Source of the DNA: Spirochaetia bacterium
Lineage (GTDB): Bacteria; Spirochaetota; Leptospiria; Turneriellales; JAOUOS01
NCBI GenBank assembly: GCA_029880265.1
Contig: JAOUOT010000023.1
Location: 1-39,885, forward strand
Direction: 5' to 3'
Length of the DNA stretch: 39,885 bases
Under the pieces are notes generated by a model, which was not told the origin of the DNA, made no database searches, and was given only the letters and a program-made list of their open reading frames with translations. How positions within the stretch are numbered: position 1 is the stretch's first letter; every line of letters starts with the position of its first letter. The position numbers were made by a program, and so were the translations under genes. Positions 1 to 8,160 of this stretch are shown one piece after another.

Positions 1-16
1 TTCGACGAAAAAAAAA

Positions 17-1648
17 TCAACTTCGCCCCGCTTTTATGGGCGGCCTGCATGAGTCGTTCTTCTTAAACAAAAAACAATCGTATATTTTAGAACGTCTCAT
101 GATATTCTCATTCACCTCTTTTGCTGATGTCTTTTCTAAAAGAGTTTTTTCGTCATGAAAAAGAGAGCGGCCAAGCGCGGCCCCTTTATTATCGAGGCGG
201 GCGCCAAGCGCGGCTAAAATTGTAGGGAACATATCAAAATGACTAAAGTATCGATTTTTTATTTTCTTTGGCCTCCATTTTGAATTTATAAACAAATTAA
301 AAACTTTTCTGCCCTTCCCTTTGGGAAATATTTTTTTATTCATCGATAAATGATCGCCTAATACGACGACGGCTGTGTTCTTAAAAAATTTCTGGCGCGA
401 TATCCATTTTGTAAAGCGATTTAACTGAAGACTTGCGCATCGCATTACGTCGATATATTTACGCTCTCTTTCGTTATTTTTTTCGCAAATTCTTTGATCT
501 AAAAATTCATCTGACATATGCGTATCAATGGTCATCATAAAAAGAGCAAACGGCTCTTCTTGCGCGCTCAAATTTAAAAGCTCTTCTTTGGCTAAATCAT
601 ATAACTTGCTATCTTCGACGCCCCACTTGCCCCTGTGGTAATCTTTTTTTATTTTTCCCGAATCTCTAAAATAATTCAGATCTTTTGCCGATATATTCGC
701 GTGAGTCTCTAAAAAAATATCGACGCCGGCAAAGTTTTTTTGACTTCCCATTAAAAAAGAAATATTATAATTGTTCGCCGCCAGTATATCGGTTAAACAA
801 ACCGCCCCGGGTAAAAAATACTTATACCTATCATACGAGTTTTCAGCAAAAGGAATTCTAAGCGGAACCCCGCACATCGTCGCGATTAATCCCGCCACTG
901 TCCAGTTTGTGCCCTTTAGTTGTTTATATCCCCCTATTTTATTGTTATGGCTAAAATTTATATTCGCTTGAGCCATCTGCGTTATTTCGGGAATCAAGCC
1001 GGTTTCAAAGATTCCGCCTTCTTCTATAGAAGCAAAACTGCTCTCTAAAGATTCAATATAAAGTACAATTAAATTTCGTTTATCTTGCCGAAAAATATTT
1101 TGATTCTTATTTAAAAAGACGTAATTATCTTCATAAAAACTTGAAAATTCTTTTTCATTATAGACATGAGCCGCCAGTTTATTCAACCCCGAATGAAAAT
1201 AAATAAAGGTAAAAGAACAGACCGCGATGGCAACCGATAAAAAATATCGAAATTGAATAAAAGGTTTTCTAAAAGCGAACCATATCTTCGCTGTTGAAAA
1301 TCTTTGTTTTCCTGATTGTTCCTGTAAGATTTTTTTCTTTGAAAAATCATGGCCCAGAAAATAGAAAAGAGCCGCGATAAAAAAAGGAACAATCGCGCAA
1401 TTTATTAAAAAATTTTTAATAACGCCTTCCTCCGCGCCGTTTATAGGCATTAATAGGTGAAAAATAATTTGTTCAGCCGTGGCCGATTCAAATTCTCTAG
1501 ATATCCATAAAGAGGCCGCCGACAAAGATAAAGACGCAATAAGCAGAGTAAAAATAACGGCTTCGCGTATGAAAACAATTATTTTTACCGCGTTTCTAAA
1601 ACTTTTCCGTTTAATTTCAAAAAGCGCCTTTTTAAGACTGTCTATCAT
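17..1648 (-). CDS. OpgB/LTA synthase-like phosphoglycerol transferase
   Basis: A 543-residue membrane-anchored enzyme of the alkaline-phosphatase-like sulfatase superfamily. Hydrophobic segments at about 30-49, 82-99 and 133-151 precede a periplasmic catalytic domain. Visible active-site elements are Glu199 (YIES), the presumed nucleophile Thr250 (GTNWT), His377 (DTH) and Asp432-His433 (GDH), the metal-ligand pattern of LtaS/OpgB enzymes. Family members transfer phosphoglycerol or phosphoethanolamine to periplasmic glucans, teichoic acids or lipid A. The protein is shorter than E. coli OpgB and the substrate cannot be told. The ATG start lies 18 bp after the stop of the AsmA-like gene, so the two are probably co-transcribed. 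Family is confident; substrate is not. Confidence 0.85.
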   Translation of the reverse strand: MIDSLKKALFEIKRKSFRNAVKIIVFIREAVIFTLLIASLSLSAASLWISREFESATAEQIIFHLLMPINGAEEGVIKNFLINCAIVPFFIAALFYFLGHDFSKKKILQEQSGKQRFSTAKIWFAFRKPFIQFRYFLSVAIAVCSFTFIYFHSGLNKLAAHVYNEKEFSSFYEDNYVFLNKNQNIFRQDKRNLIVLYIESLESSFASIEEGGIFETGLIPEITQMAQANINFSHNNKIGGYKQLKGTNWTVAGLIATMCGVPLRIPFAENSYDRYKYFLPGAVCLTDILAANNYNISFLMGSQKNFAGVDIFLETHANISAKDLNYFRDSGKIKKDYHRGKWGVEDSKLYDLAKEELLNLSAQEEPFALFMMTIDTHMSDEFLDQRICEKNNERERKYIDVMRCASLQLNRFTKWISRQKFFKNTAVVVLGDHLSMNKKIFPKGKGRKVFNLFINSKWRPKKIKNRYFSHFDMFPTILAALGARLDNKGAALGRSLFHDEKTLLEKTSAKEVNENIMRRSKIYDCFLFKKNDSCRPPIKAGRS

Positions 1649-1666
1649 TGAGCCCTTGTATGTATT

Positions 1667-3589
1667 TTACGAATTATTTTGAATTTTTTCTACCGAAATA
1701 TTCTCAAGACTAATTTTATTGTTTCTAACTTTGACCTTTAGAGAGACGCCGGCGTAAGATAAGCCGCTTTTTATGTATTTTCCCAATAAGGGTATGGGAT
1801 CTAAAACCTGTTCTACATGAAACGGTAAAACCCCTACATTTATATCGCCGTTTCCTTCAAGGGGATTGTAATATCCCGAAATTTTAAATTCTCCTAATTC
1901 TGAACGAAGATAGCCCTCTTGTATATAAATTTTATTGCCTTTAAGATAGCCTCTTCCCATGGCGCTATGCACCTTTATCGTATTGCTGGCCGAAAACGCT
2001 TTTTGAATAGAAGATATCAAATTTACGTTTATATATTGGTAAACTTGCAGGGCGCTGGTCTTAGGAATTTCTAAATTTGCCCCTTCTATGGTAAATTTTT
2101 CTCTTTCGCAGTCGTTTTTTGCGATAGAACAATTCAGACGGCTTTGAATATACATCGAACCTTTTGCGTTATCGAACATTTTTGATAAATAAAGTTCGCC
2201 TTCTAAATCTCCTGTTAATCGCGAGTTATCGGCAAAATTTAATTTTGCGTCATGAATCAGAAAATTAAATATTTTTGATTCAAGATAAACTTCGCGCGAT
2301 TCAAATAAGGCGTTATTTCCCTTAAAAAAACCCTGCGCAGACATAAATTCTCTCTCTGTTTCAGGCGTTCTTTTATCGTTTTGCATAGACATCGGCAAGT
2401 TAAGGTTCATGAAAAACTCAAGGCCAAAGCGCCCCTGCCACGGGTTATAGGCTACCGACACAGGGTAAACGGTTCCGGTCATAGAGTTAAGATAATTTGC
2501 GGCTTTTTCGGGAATGAAGTTCCCGAAACTATTCGATATTATTTTCCAGGGTATAGTTGTTCCGGGATTATAGATTTGCTTAAAAAGAAAATCTTCATAT
2601 TTCCAGTCGACATACGAAGTAAAAAGCCTATTATCATAAGTCATGTTAAATTGCTGCAACGATAAAATATCTATATTCGCCGTACCTCCAGCTCTGATCT
2701 CTAAAGGAATCTTAGGCTTTATATTTACATACGATAAATTATAATCTTTAATATTTAAAAATAAAAACTTATCAAGCGTAATCTGATGAGAATGAGACAG
2801 GCGTTCTAAAGGAAAAGTCATAGAAATAATGTTTTTTACCTTGCCTTCTCCCGAAAGATGCAGGCCCATCGTCGTGAAAGACTCTATGATTTTATCGAGA
2901 GTTACATGAGACTCTATACGAATATCTGTTTGTTTCAGCCAGTTTTGTTCAGTTTCCTGATTTTTAAAAACGTCAATAAATACCTTTGACTCTAGCCATT
3001 TTCCCATATAGCCCTTGGCGCTTATTTTAATATAGGGCTTTTCTTTTCTTGTTTTCTTTAATATAAAATCTTTTGCCGTAAGAATAGGTTCTTCTTTTGA
3101 AACAGAGTCTACATAAAGATCAAAATTTTCAACTTCAAGCCATTTTGTAAGATTAAATTGATTCGGAATTAACGTTATAAACTTATGAATTTCGGCCATA
3201 ATCTTTTCAACCGTGGCGTATCTTTCGTCTATACCGGTTTCTATATCGTCTTCATCAAGAACCCGCAATTTAAATTTTTCAATTTCAATACTTGAAATTT
3301 TTTGTTTTTTTCTCAATAATAAATCAAGAATATCGAGATTTAAACTAATTTCCTGAAATTGAAAATTTGTCGAGCCTTTAATCTCAAACTCGATATCGTC
3401 AATATGAGCGTGCGGTAAAGGGAACAATCTTATACTGATCTCGGGTTCTTCTAAAAGAATATCTTCATTTTTTAGAAATTCAAATAAATCTTTAGGAGGA
3501 TCAATCTTAAACGTAATTGAAAATATAATGAGAAAAACAGAAGAAATAAAAAAAAGCGTAACCCATATATTCTTTGTTTTTTGTGTCAA
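1667..3589 (-). CDS. AsmA-like envelope protein
   Basis: A 640-residue protein with one N-terminal hydrophobic segment (about 8-26) and a long periplasmic beta-rich region. The C-terminal part (VLPFHVEQVLDPIPLLGKY followed by a Gly-rich turn) matches the end of AsmA/YhdP-type domains, where a 'VLPF...P.LG..' signature is common. AsmA-like proteins are thought to form lipid-transfer bridges between inner and outer membranes or to affect outer-membrane assembly. The start must be TTG at 3589: the frame is stopped 15 bp upstream by TAA, and the next in-frame Met is about 130 codons in. It sits directly upstream of the OpgB-like gene, which fits an envelope-lipid role. An assignment to GspN-like relatives is also possible. 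Confidence 0.7.
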   Translation of the reverse strand: MTQKTKNIWVTLFFISSVFLIIFSITFKIDPPKDLFEFLKNEDILLEEPEISIRLFPLPHAHIDDIEFEIKGSTNFQFQEISLNLDILDLLLRKKQKISSIEIEKFKLRVLDEDDIETGIDERYATVEKIMAEIHKFITLIPNQFNLTKWLEVENFDLYVDSVSKEEPILTAKDFILKKTRKEKPYIKISAKGYMGKWLESKVFIDVFKNQETEQNWLKQTDIRIESHVTLDKIIESFTTMGLHLSGEGKVKNIISMTFPLERLSHSHQITLDKFLFLNIKDYNLSYVNIKPKIPLEIRAGGTANIDILSLQQFNMTYDNRLFTSYVDWKYEDFLFKQIYNPGTTIPWKIISNSFGNFIPEKAANYLNSMTGTVYPVSVAYNPWQGRFGLEFFMNLNLPMSMQNDKRTPETEREFMSAQGFFKGNNALFESREVYLESKIFNFLIHDAKLNFADNSRLTGDLEGELYLSKMFDNAKGSMYIQSRLNCSIAKNDCEREKFTIEGANLEIPKTSALQVYQYINVNLISSIQKAFSASNTIKVHSAMGRGYLKGNKIYIQEGYLRSELGEFKISGYYNPLEGNGDINVGVLPFHVEQVLDPIPLLGKYIKSGLSYAGVSLKVKVRNNKISLENISVEKIQNNS

Positions 3590-3708
3590 GGCAAACTCTA
3601 TTTATCTTCTTCGCTTCTTGCGGCGTATTTATTTCTACATTTAATGTTTTTTCTTAAGTTTTAGCGTTAACCTTTTACAAGGCGCGGCTAAATAATAAAT
3701 AAAATAAC

Positions 3709-3801
3709 CAGGGGGTCAACCAATCATACCTTTCTTCGTCTCTTAGACTCCCATTTTTTTGCAGAATAAAAGAGACCGGAATATTTTGACATGCCCCCCT
3801 G
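3709..3801. repeat. Nested inverted repeat downstream of the OmpA gene
   Basis: The outer arms CAGGGGGTCAA (3709-3719) and TTGACATGCCCCCCTG (3786-3801) pair over 11 bp with a 5-base bulge. Inside them GTCTCTT (3738-3744) pairs with AAGAGAC (3770-3776). The G/C tracts stand out against AT-rich flanks. It lies between the OmpA-type gene and the AsmA-like gene on the same strand, so it may attenuate or terminate transcription or be a small structured RNA. No function is proven. Confidence 0.4.
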
Positions 3802-3812
3802 TATTAATATTT

Positions 3813-4346
3813 TTATAAATCAGGTACAATCATAAAAGTTACCCGCCTGTTTTCTGCCGCATTCGGAGCGTTTTTATTTTTCAATTCAGCTGAGCCTGCT
3901 CCTTTATATTTTATTGCCGGGTCGTCAATTCCGTATTTTTTCAGGGCATCATAGATATACCTGGCCCTTTTTTCAGAAAGAGCTATATTTCCCTCTTTTT
4001 TACCCTGCGGTTCTTCGGGCCCTTTCGCGTCGGTATGGCCGGTTATTTGCAGTATATAACCCGGCGGCAGCTTCTGTAAAAGATCTTTAAAAACGGGAAC
4101 CGATTTTTTTACCCATTCACCATAGTTATCAGAACCAATATTTGAGCCCTTATAGCCAAACCCCAGTACAGAAAGTTGTTTTAATTTCTTATTCATTTCG
4201 GCAACTTCACCGCTTACATCTTTCGTGGCTGCCTGTGGTTCCGGCTCTTTTTCAGGTTCTTTTACTTCTTGCGTAGAGCCGCAAAATAATAAACTAAACA
4301 TCATTATAAATAATGCGCCTAGTCTTATTTTTTCTTTCAAATTCAT
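3813..4346 (-). CDS. OmpA-family peptidoglycan-binding lipoprotein
   Basis: A 177-residue lipoprotein. The signal sequence ends MMFSLLFC|GS at Cys22, a lipobox with bulky residues like those of spirochaetes, then a Glu/Pro-rich linker. Residues about 50-177 form an OmpA C-terminal domain: ITGHTDAKG, LSEKRARYIYDAL, a GAGSAE segment and the closing NRRVTF. In OmpA/Pal proteins these residues bind diaminopimelate of peptidoglycan and tether the outer membrane. A strong Shine-Dalgarno (AGAGGAG) lies 7 bp before the ATG, which is rare in this window and suggests high expression. It is likely a Pal-like anchor; no tol genes are next to it. Confidence 0.88.
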   Translation of the reverse strand: MNLKEKIRLGALFIMMFSLLFCGSTQEVKEPEKEPEPQAATKDVSGEVAEMNKKLKQLSVLGFGYKGSNIGSDNYGEWVKKSVPVFKDLLQKLPPGYILQITGHTDAKGPEEPQGKKEGNIALSEKRARYIYDALKKYGIDDPAIKYKGAGSAELKNKNAPNAAENRRVTFMIVPDL

Positions 4347-4402
4347 AATATTCTCCTCTAAAGTTAATAATTAATTAATTGAATATAGTATATATTATTA
4401 AT

Positions 4403-4430
4403 AAGATAACTAAAAAAAATAAAATCTCAA
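4403..4430 (-). promoter_or_regulatory. Candidate promoter of the OmpA-type gene
   Basis: On the minus strand, TTGAGA (4425-4430) is followed after 16 bases by TATCTT (4403-4408), a reasonable sigma-70-type -35/-10 pair about 57 bases upstream of the ATG. A TTGACA (4433-4438) is nearby but lacks a well-placed -10. The region is so AT-rich that chance matches are likely. Confidence 0.3.
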
Positions 4431-4455
4431 CGTGTCAAATATAATATACGATTAT

Positions 4456-4791
4456 CTATTGCTTATAGAAAGCAAGCGAATAATCTAATATAAGTATAAA
4501 ATCTTCATAGTCTATGTTAAAAAGCTCTACAGCGGTTATGATTTTATCTTCTTTTTCAAAACTTCTAATAACCCGCCCCTCGGCGTGTATGGTTTTCTTC
4601 ATTTCTAAAAGTTCAAGCCTTAGTTTAAGAATATCTTCTCTTGAATAAGAATGACCCGTTTGAAATGATATGCCGCTGGCGCTGAGATCTTCGGCGCCTA
4701 CCGCCTGTTCATTAGGCTCAAATTCGCTCGAATAATAGATTTTTAGCGGAGCTTCTGCTCTGGGAAACCGACGGCTTTCTTCGGGAGTCAT
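4456..4791 (-). CDS. Single-domain PilZ protein
   Basis: A 111-residue protein from the chosen ATG. It is essentially one PilZ domain, with the c-di-GMP-binding pair RRFPR (RxxxR) near the N terminus and DLSASG (D/NxSxxG) about 35 residues later, followed by beta strands including a GRVIRS segment. Single-domain PilZ proteins act as c-di-GMP adaptors for motility, secretion or polysaccharide machinery. The frame stays open to a TTG at 4839, adding 16 residues (MILCLTHLIKKNTCII) unlike a PilZ N terminus. Neither start has a clear ribosome-binding site, so the ATG is preferred because the RxxxR motif normally lies near the N terminus. No partner is evident from its neighbours. Confidence 0.8.
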   Translation of the reverse strand: MTPEESRRFPRAEAPLKIYYSSEFEPNEQAVGAEDLSASGISFQTGHSYSREDILKLRLELLEMKKTIHAEGRVIRSFEKEDKIITAVELFNIDYEDFILILDYSLAFYKQ

Positions 4792-4857
4792 GATTATACA
4801 TGTGTTTTTTTTGATAAGATGCGTCAAGCATAAAATCAAAGGAAATTTTTTATATTT

Positions 4858-4971
4858 TTACGGCGTATAATTTAACGTCACCGTTATTTCGCCTAATTTA
4901 CCTTTCTTTTTTGAATAATCGTCAAATTTACAATGTTCCAGATTCAAAGCGTTTCGCCATACCGCCGTCAT
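4858..4971 (-). pseudogene. Possible remnant or small ORF upstream of the PilZ gene
   Basis: A 37-codon frame from ATG at 4971 (open upstream to a TAA at 5008-5010) ends 18 bp before the longest possible PilZ start. It encodes a plausible globular tail with an amphipathic VWRNALNLEHCKF stretch and a terminal beta-like segment GEITVTLNYTP. The composition looks protein-like rather than random, loosely recalling the end of AgmX/TonB-C-type domains. It is too short to assign. It could be a decayed 3' end or a real micro-ORF. Confidence 0.22.
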
Positions 4972-5053
4972 TATCGCAGATAAACAGGAAAACAATAGAG
5001 CTCTATTTTAAAAAAACTTTTCTATATGAAGCTTTAATAATTTATTGCATAAA

Positions 5054-5740
5054 ATGAGCCGGTCAAAGAAAAGAACTACCGTAAAACTCAATATGGCGCA
5101 GTCTTTAAACGGCTATACGGTGCAACCCGGCGGAAAATGGCAGACAACAAGCGCAGAAGATAAGCGAAGAATGCTAAAACTTCGCAAATGGGCCGACTGC
5201 GTGATTGTTTCAAGAAAAACTATTATGACAGACAATGCCAATTTATACGCCCATGCTTCGCGAGAAAAGAAAAACCCCATGCCCCTGATTGTCATGCGAA
5301 ATGCCTCAGAAAAAATTTCTGAAAATTTAAACGTATTTTCTGCGCCTCATCAGGCTGGAGAGTTCTGGATAAAAAAAGGCAATAAAAAAGACGAAAACGA
5401 TTTTTCTTTTTTACCCGAGTCAGAAAAATCTGAAAAGATTAAAAGCAAATGGAAAATATATTCTTTTGAAAACTCAAACGATATTATCAACTCGCTTAGC
5501 GAAAGAAATTATAAAAATATACTTCTCGAAGGGGGCGGCAGGCTAAACGGCTTCTTTTTGCTTGAAAATTTAGTTGACGAAATATATTTAACAATGGCGC
5601 CCTTTATTTACGGCGGCGTTGAAAATAACCGAATCGCTCTTTTTGAAAATTCTTTTTCTGAAAAATTCAGGCTAAGAAGCGCAGAAAGAAGGCAAAACGA
5701 AATTTATTTACGGTATCAAAAGATATTTAAGAGCCAATAG
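5054..5740 (+). CDS. RibD C-terminal-domain reductase (stand-alone)
   Basis: A 228-residue protein covering only the reductase half of RibD (dihydrofolate-reductase-like fold). Visible family features are the opening KLNMAQSLNGY strand, the VSRKTIMTDN segment, the NADPH-binding NILLEGGGRLNG motif and the closing EIYLTMAPFIYGG. Bacterial RibD normally carries a zinc deaminase domain in front, which is absent here, as in RIB7-type enzymes. It may reduce 5-amino-6-ribosylamino-pyrimidinedione phosphate in riboflavin synthesis, or another pterin- or pyrimidine-like substrate. No other rib gene is next to it. A TTG nine bases upstream is an alternative start; the ATG is preferred. Confidence 0.78.
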   Translation: MSRSKKRTTVKLNMAQSLNGYTVQPGGKWQTTSAEDKRRMLKLRKWADCVIVSRKTIMTDNANLYAHASREKKNPMPLIVMRNASEKISENLNVFSAPHQAGEFWIKKGNKKDENDFSFLPESEKSEKIKSKWKIYSFENSNDIINSLSERNYKNILLEGGGRLNGFFLLENLVDEIYLTMAPFIYGGVENNRIALFENSFSEKFRLRSAERRQNEIYLRYQKIFKSQ

Positions 5741-5742
5741 AA

Positions 5743-5808
5743 ATTCTTTGTGTTCTCTGCCCGCGGCGAGCGAAGTCAAACCGTGCGCTCTGTGCGGTTA
5801 TTTGTTTC
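5743..5808. repeat. Degenerate 'ctctgtg' intergenic tract
   Basis: The spacer between two convergent genes contains CTTTGTGTTCTCTG and GCTCTGTGCGGTT separated by a GC-rich stretch with CCGCGG. It resembles the widely scattered bacterial intergenic boilerplate of the type 'CTTTGTG..CTCTGTGG'. AACCG and CGGTT (about 5780-5800) can pair as a short hairpin. Similar fragments occur near 23182 and 36318. Recognition is by eye only. Confidence 0.3.
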
Positions 5809-5812
5809 TATT

Positions 5813-6400
5813 TTATAAGACAAGATTATCTAAAGCCCCAACCAGCAATTCGCCCGCTTTTTTATAATTTTGTTTCCACTGAGTTCTGCCGTTTGGGCCT
5901 ATTTTATTTGTACAACATAAAAAAGCCGAAAAAGGAATTTTTTCTTTCAGGCAAACATATGAAATTGAGGCGGCCTCCATATTTTCCCAGAAATATTCTA
6001 AATGTTTTTTCTCGTCTTTGACGGAAACGCCAAAACTGCTTAAAATTAAAGGATTTTTGTAAGAATATTTCTTAGATAGCTTTTTATTTTCAAGAGCGGC
6101 TTTTGTCTTATATCTTTGTCTGATAAACTCAGGAACATCAACCGAAGAAGACGGTAAAAGCCCAAACTCATTTGAAATACATAATGAAAATATATCTTCT
6201 TTCTTTACAGAACCGGCCGTGCCGAGTAAAATAACTTTCTGGGGTTTTTTTTCGCCGTTTTTTATCAAAGATAAAAAGTTATAGTACGATTCAAAAAGAC
6301 CTATGCCGGTAAGATAGCAATTTATTTTTTTTTTAAGTTCGTTATAATCGGGAACTTCTTTTTTATCGGCCAATAAAACCCATATTTTCTCGGATATCAT
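5813..6400 (-). CDS. Nucleoside phosphorylase-family hydrolase, possibly futalosine hydrolase
   Basis: A 195-residue member of the purine nucleoside phosphorylase / MTA-SAH nucleosidase superfamily. Family landmarks are YLTGIG near the N terminus, VILLGTAGS after it, and the substrate-binding ENMEAASISYVC where the M-E pair contacts the ribose. The tail TNKIGPNGRTQWKQN fits futalosine hydrolase (MqnB) better than MTA nucleosidase. If it is MqnB, it would act in the futalosine route to menaquinone, which would suit the menaquinol-dependent cytochromes further along. That link is inference, since no other mqn gene is visible. Its ATG overlaps the upstream TauE-type gene by 4 bp, so translation is probably coupled. 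Confidence 0.68.
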   Translation of the reverse strand: MISEKIWVLLADKKEVPDYNELKKKINCYLTGIGLFESYYNFLSLIKNGEKKPQKVILLGTAGSVKKEDIFSLCISNEFGLLPSSSVDVPEFIRQRYKTKAALENKKLSKKYSYKNPLILSSFGVSVKDEKKHLEYFWENMEAASISYVCLKEKIPFSAFLCCTNKIGPNGRTQWKQNYKKAGELLVGALDNLVL

Positions 6401-7179
6401 AACACCTTATATATTAAATGAAGACCTATCAGCAATAATACAAAGATAAATAACTCTTTTAAGCGGCCCTCGTCTAAACGTTGCGATAAGATTGGCCCTA
6501 GCTGCCCGCCTAATAATACCCCGAAAGAGGCAAAAGCAAGAATATAAATTAATTCGATTTTCAAAGCTCCGCTTAAACCAAAATGAACCATCCCGCCCAT
6601 GAACGCGACAAAGAAATTTAAGAATAAAGCGGTGGCTATGGCGCCAGACATGGGAATTTTTAACTTCCCTCTAAGCAAAGGGATGATAAAATCTCCCGAA
6701 CCAATCGATAAAAAGCCCGAGATAAATCCGAAGATTGTACCTTCTGACTTAAGCCATAAAGGAGCTTTTGTTTTTTTATCTTCGTTTAAGATTACGTCAT
6801 ATTTTTCGGTCTGAAAGCCAAATAACAGCGATATTGTAATCGTCAGGCCACCTAAAAGCCCTTCAATATAGTTGCCATGAAGAACCCTCTGGCTTAAGAA
6901 CGCTCCTATGGCAAGACCAATCAAAAGCGGAAACATCATACCCTTCGCTATCTTCCAGTAGAGCATCTTCTTTTTCAAATAGCTGTACGTGGCCGAACCC
7001 ATACCCACGGTTTGAATCATAAAAGATATCATGATGGCGTCTTTAGGCTCTAACTTTTCAACCAGTATTAAATACGGCGCCCAAAGAATTCCCCCGCCTA
7101 TTCCCATAAGAGATGCAAACGCGGCAATGAAAATCGCGATAGGGGCAATTGGCCAATATTCAAGTAAATAAGGAATCAT
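6397..7179 (-). CDS. TauE/SafE-family (DUF81) membrane anion exporter
   Basis: A 260-residue integral membrane protein of normal length for the family, with about eight hydrophobic segments. The glycine-rich FASLMGIGGGILWAPYLIL near the N terminus and the matching FISGFLSIGSGDFIIPLL in the second half are the paired repeats of TauE/SafE. Members export or import sulfite, sulfoacetate or other organic anions in the inner membrane. The substrate cannot be inferred. The gene overlaps its upstream neighbour by one base and its downstream neighbour by four, so all three are likely produced together. Confidence 0.88.
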   Translation of the reverse strand: MIPYLLEYWPIAPIAIFIAAFASLMGIGGGILWAPYLILVEKLEPKDAIMISFMIQTVGMGSATYSYLKKKMLYWKIAKGMMFPLLIGLAIGAFLSQRVLHGNYIEGLLGGLTITISLLFGFQTEKYDVILNEDKKTKAPLWLKSEGTIFGFISGFLSIGSGDFIIPLLRGKLKIPMSGAIATALFLNFFVAFMGGMVHFGLSGALKIELIYILAFASFGVLLGGQLGPILSQRLDEGRLKELFIFVLLLIGLHLIYKVL

Positions 7180-8012
7180 TATACGCCTTGAGAATTTTCT
7201 TCGTGTTTTTTAATATATGAAGATAATGTTTTTTGATCGAGATATCCTTCTGTAACAAGAATGCCGCCCAAAAAACCGCCCTTTTCTTCTTGAATTTCAA
7301 GAGCTTTTTCAAGCTGCTCCTGAGTTATAATATAATCGTCCATTAAGAGTTCTCCCAATGAACGCTTCTCTTTTTCTTTATCGGTCAACTGTTGAACCTG
7401 AAATAACGTAAAAGACTCTTTCAATAGCTCAAGCTGAGAAAATGCGTCGTTTAGCCTTCTTATTTGTTCTTCAAAATGAGCCCTGATTTCGGGTATAAAG
7501 CGCAGTTTTTTATCCATTTCTTCAAGAGACTCTGAAGTTGAAATATGAATTTGTTCAATTTGAGCGATAATTTCCTGTAAATTCGCGGTCAAATCGTTAA
7601 TTAGATTACCAAGAGAAGATAATTCGTCTGACGTTTTTATTTCAATTGTAAGACTTAAATCGCCTTCGGCAATTTTTCGGGCTCTGTTTATCATATACTG
7701 CATAGGAGAAGCAATTTGCGTTACAAATAAAAACAATATGACGGCGGCCACTAAAATCAAAATGCCCACCATGATTAAGAATTTTATAGCCAAGTCGTCA
7801 AAAAGCTTATACGCGTATTCAACCGGCTTTTGACCGTCTTTTATTTTTAAGACTTCGCTTTTTACCTCGTTGCGATACTTGTCGCTTTTCATCTCATATA
7901 GAAATTCTGTAGCGACAAAGATATTTGCAATGGCCACTAAAGAAAAATAAAAAACCATTCTTCTTTTTATTGACGATTTTTTTTTGATTTTCTTTTTATA
8001 AGGAACTGTCAT
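7179..8012 (-). CDS. Two-TM HAMP protein with C-terminal MshEN-like domain
   Basis: A 277-residue membrane protein with a basic N terminus, TM1 at about 18-36, a short periplasmic loop (about 40-75), TM2 at about 77-98, a HAMP domain (about 98-150, with SPMQYM and AEGDLS) and a coiled coil. The tail (about 218-268: SLGELLMDDYIITQEQLEKA, then FLGGILVTEGYLDQKTLSSY) matches the GspE/MshE N-terminal domain, which in MshE binds c-di-GMP. There is no methyl-accepting, kinase or cyclase domain, so the output is unclear; it could couple a membrane or nucleotide signal to a partner. One-base overlap with the TauE-type gene suggests a shared role. Domain calls are by motif only. Confidence 0.72.
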   Translation of the reverse strand: MTVPYKKKIKKKSSIKRRMVFYFSLVAIANIFVATEFLYEMKSDKYRNEVKSEVLKIKDGQKPVEYAYKLFDDLAIKFLIMVGILILVAAVILFLFVTQIASPMQYMINRARKIAEGDLSLTIEIKTSDELSSLGNLINDLTANLQEIIAQIEQIHISTSESLEEMDKKLRFIPEIRAHFEEQIRRLNDAFSQLELLKESFTLFQVQQLTDKEKEKRSLGELLMDDYIITQEQLEKALEIQEEKGGFLGGILVTEGYLDQKTLSSYIKKHEENSQGV

Positions 8013-8160
8013 AAATTAATAAGAAATAGCCGTCTTTATCGTATAATCTCTTTTAGAGGAACAAAATTACAATGCGCCCAATATTATAAAAGTCTTTATC
8101 TTGAAAAGAAGTTTTACAAAATAAGATAAAATAAATCATGATCCTATTTAAGTAAAAGAC

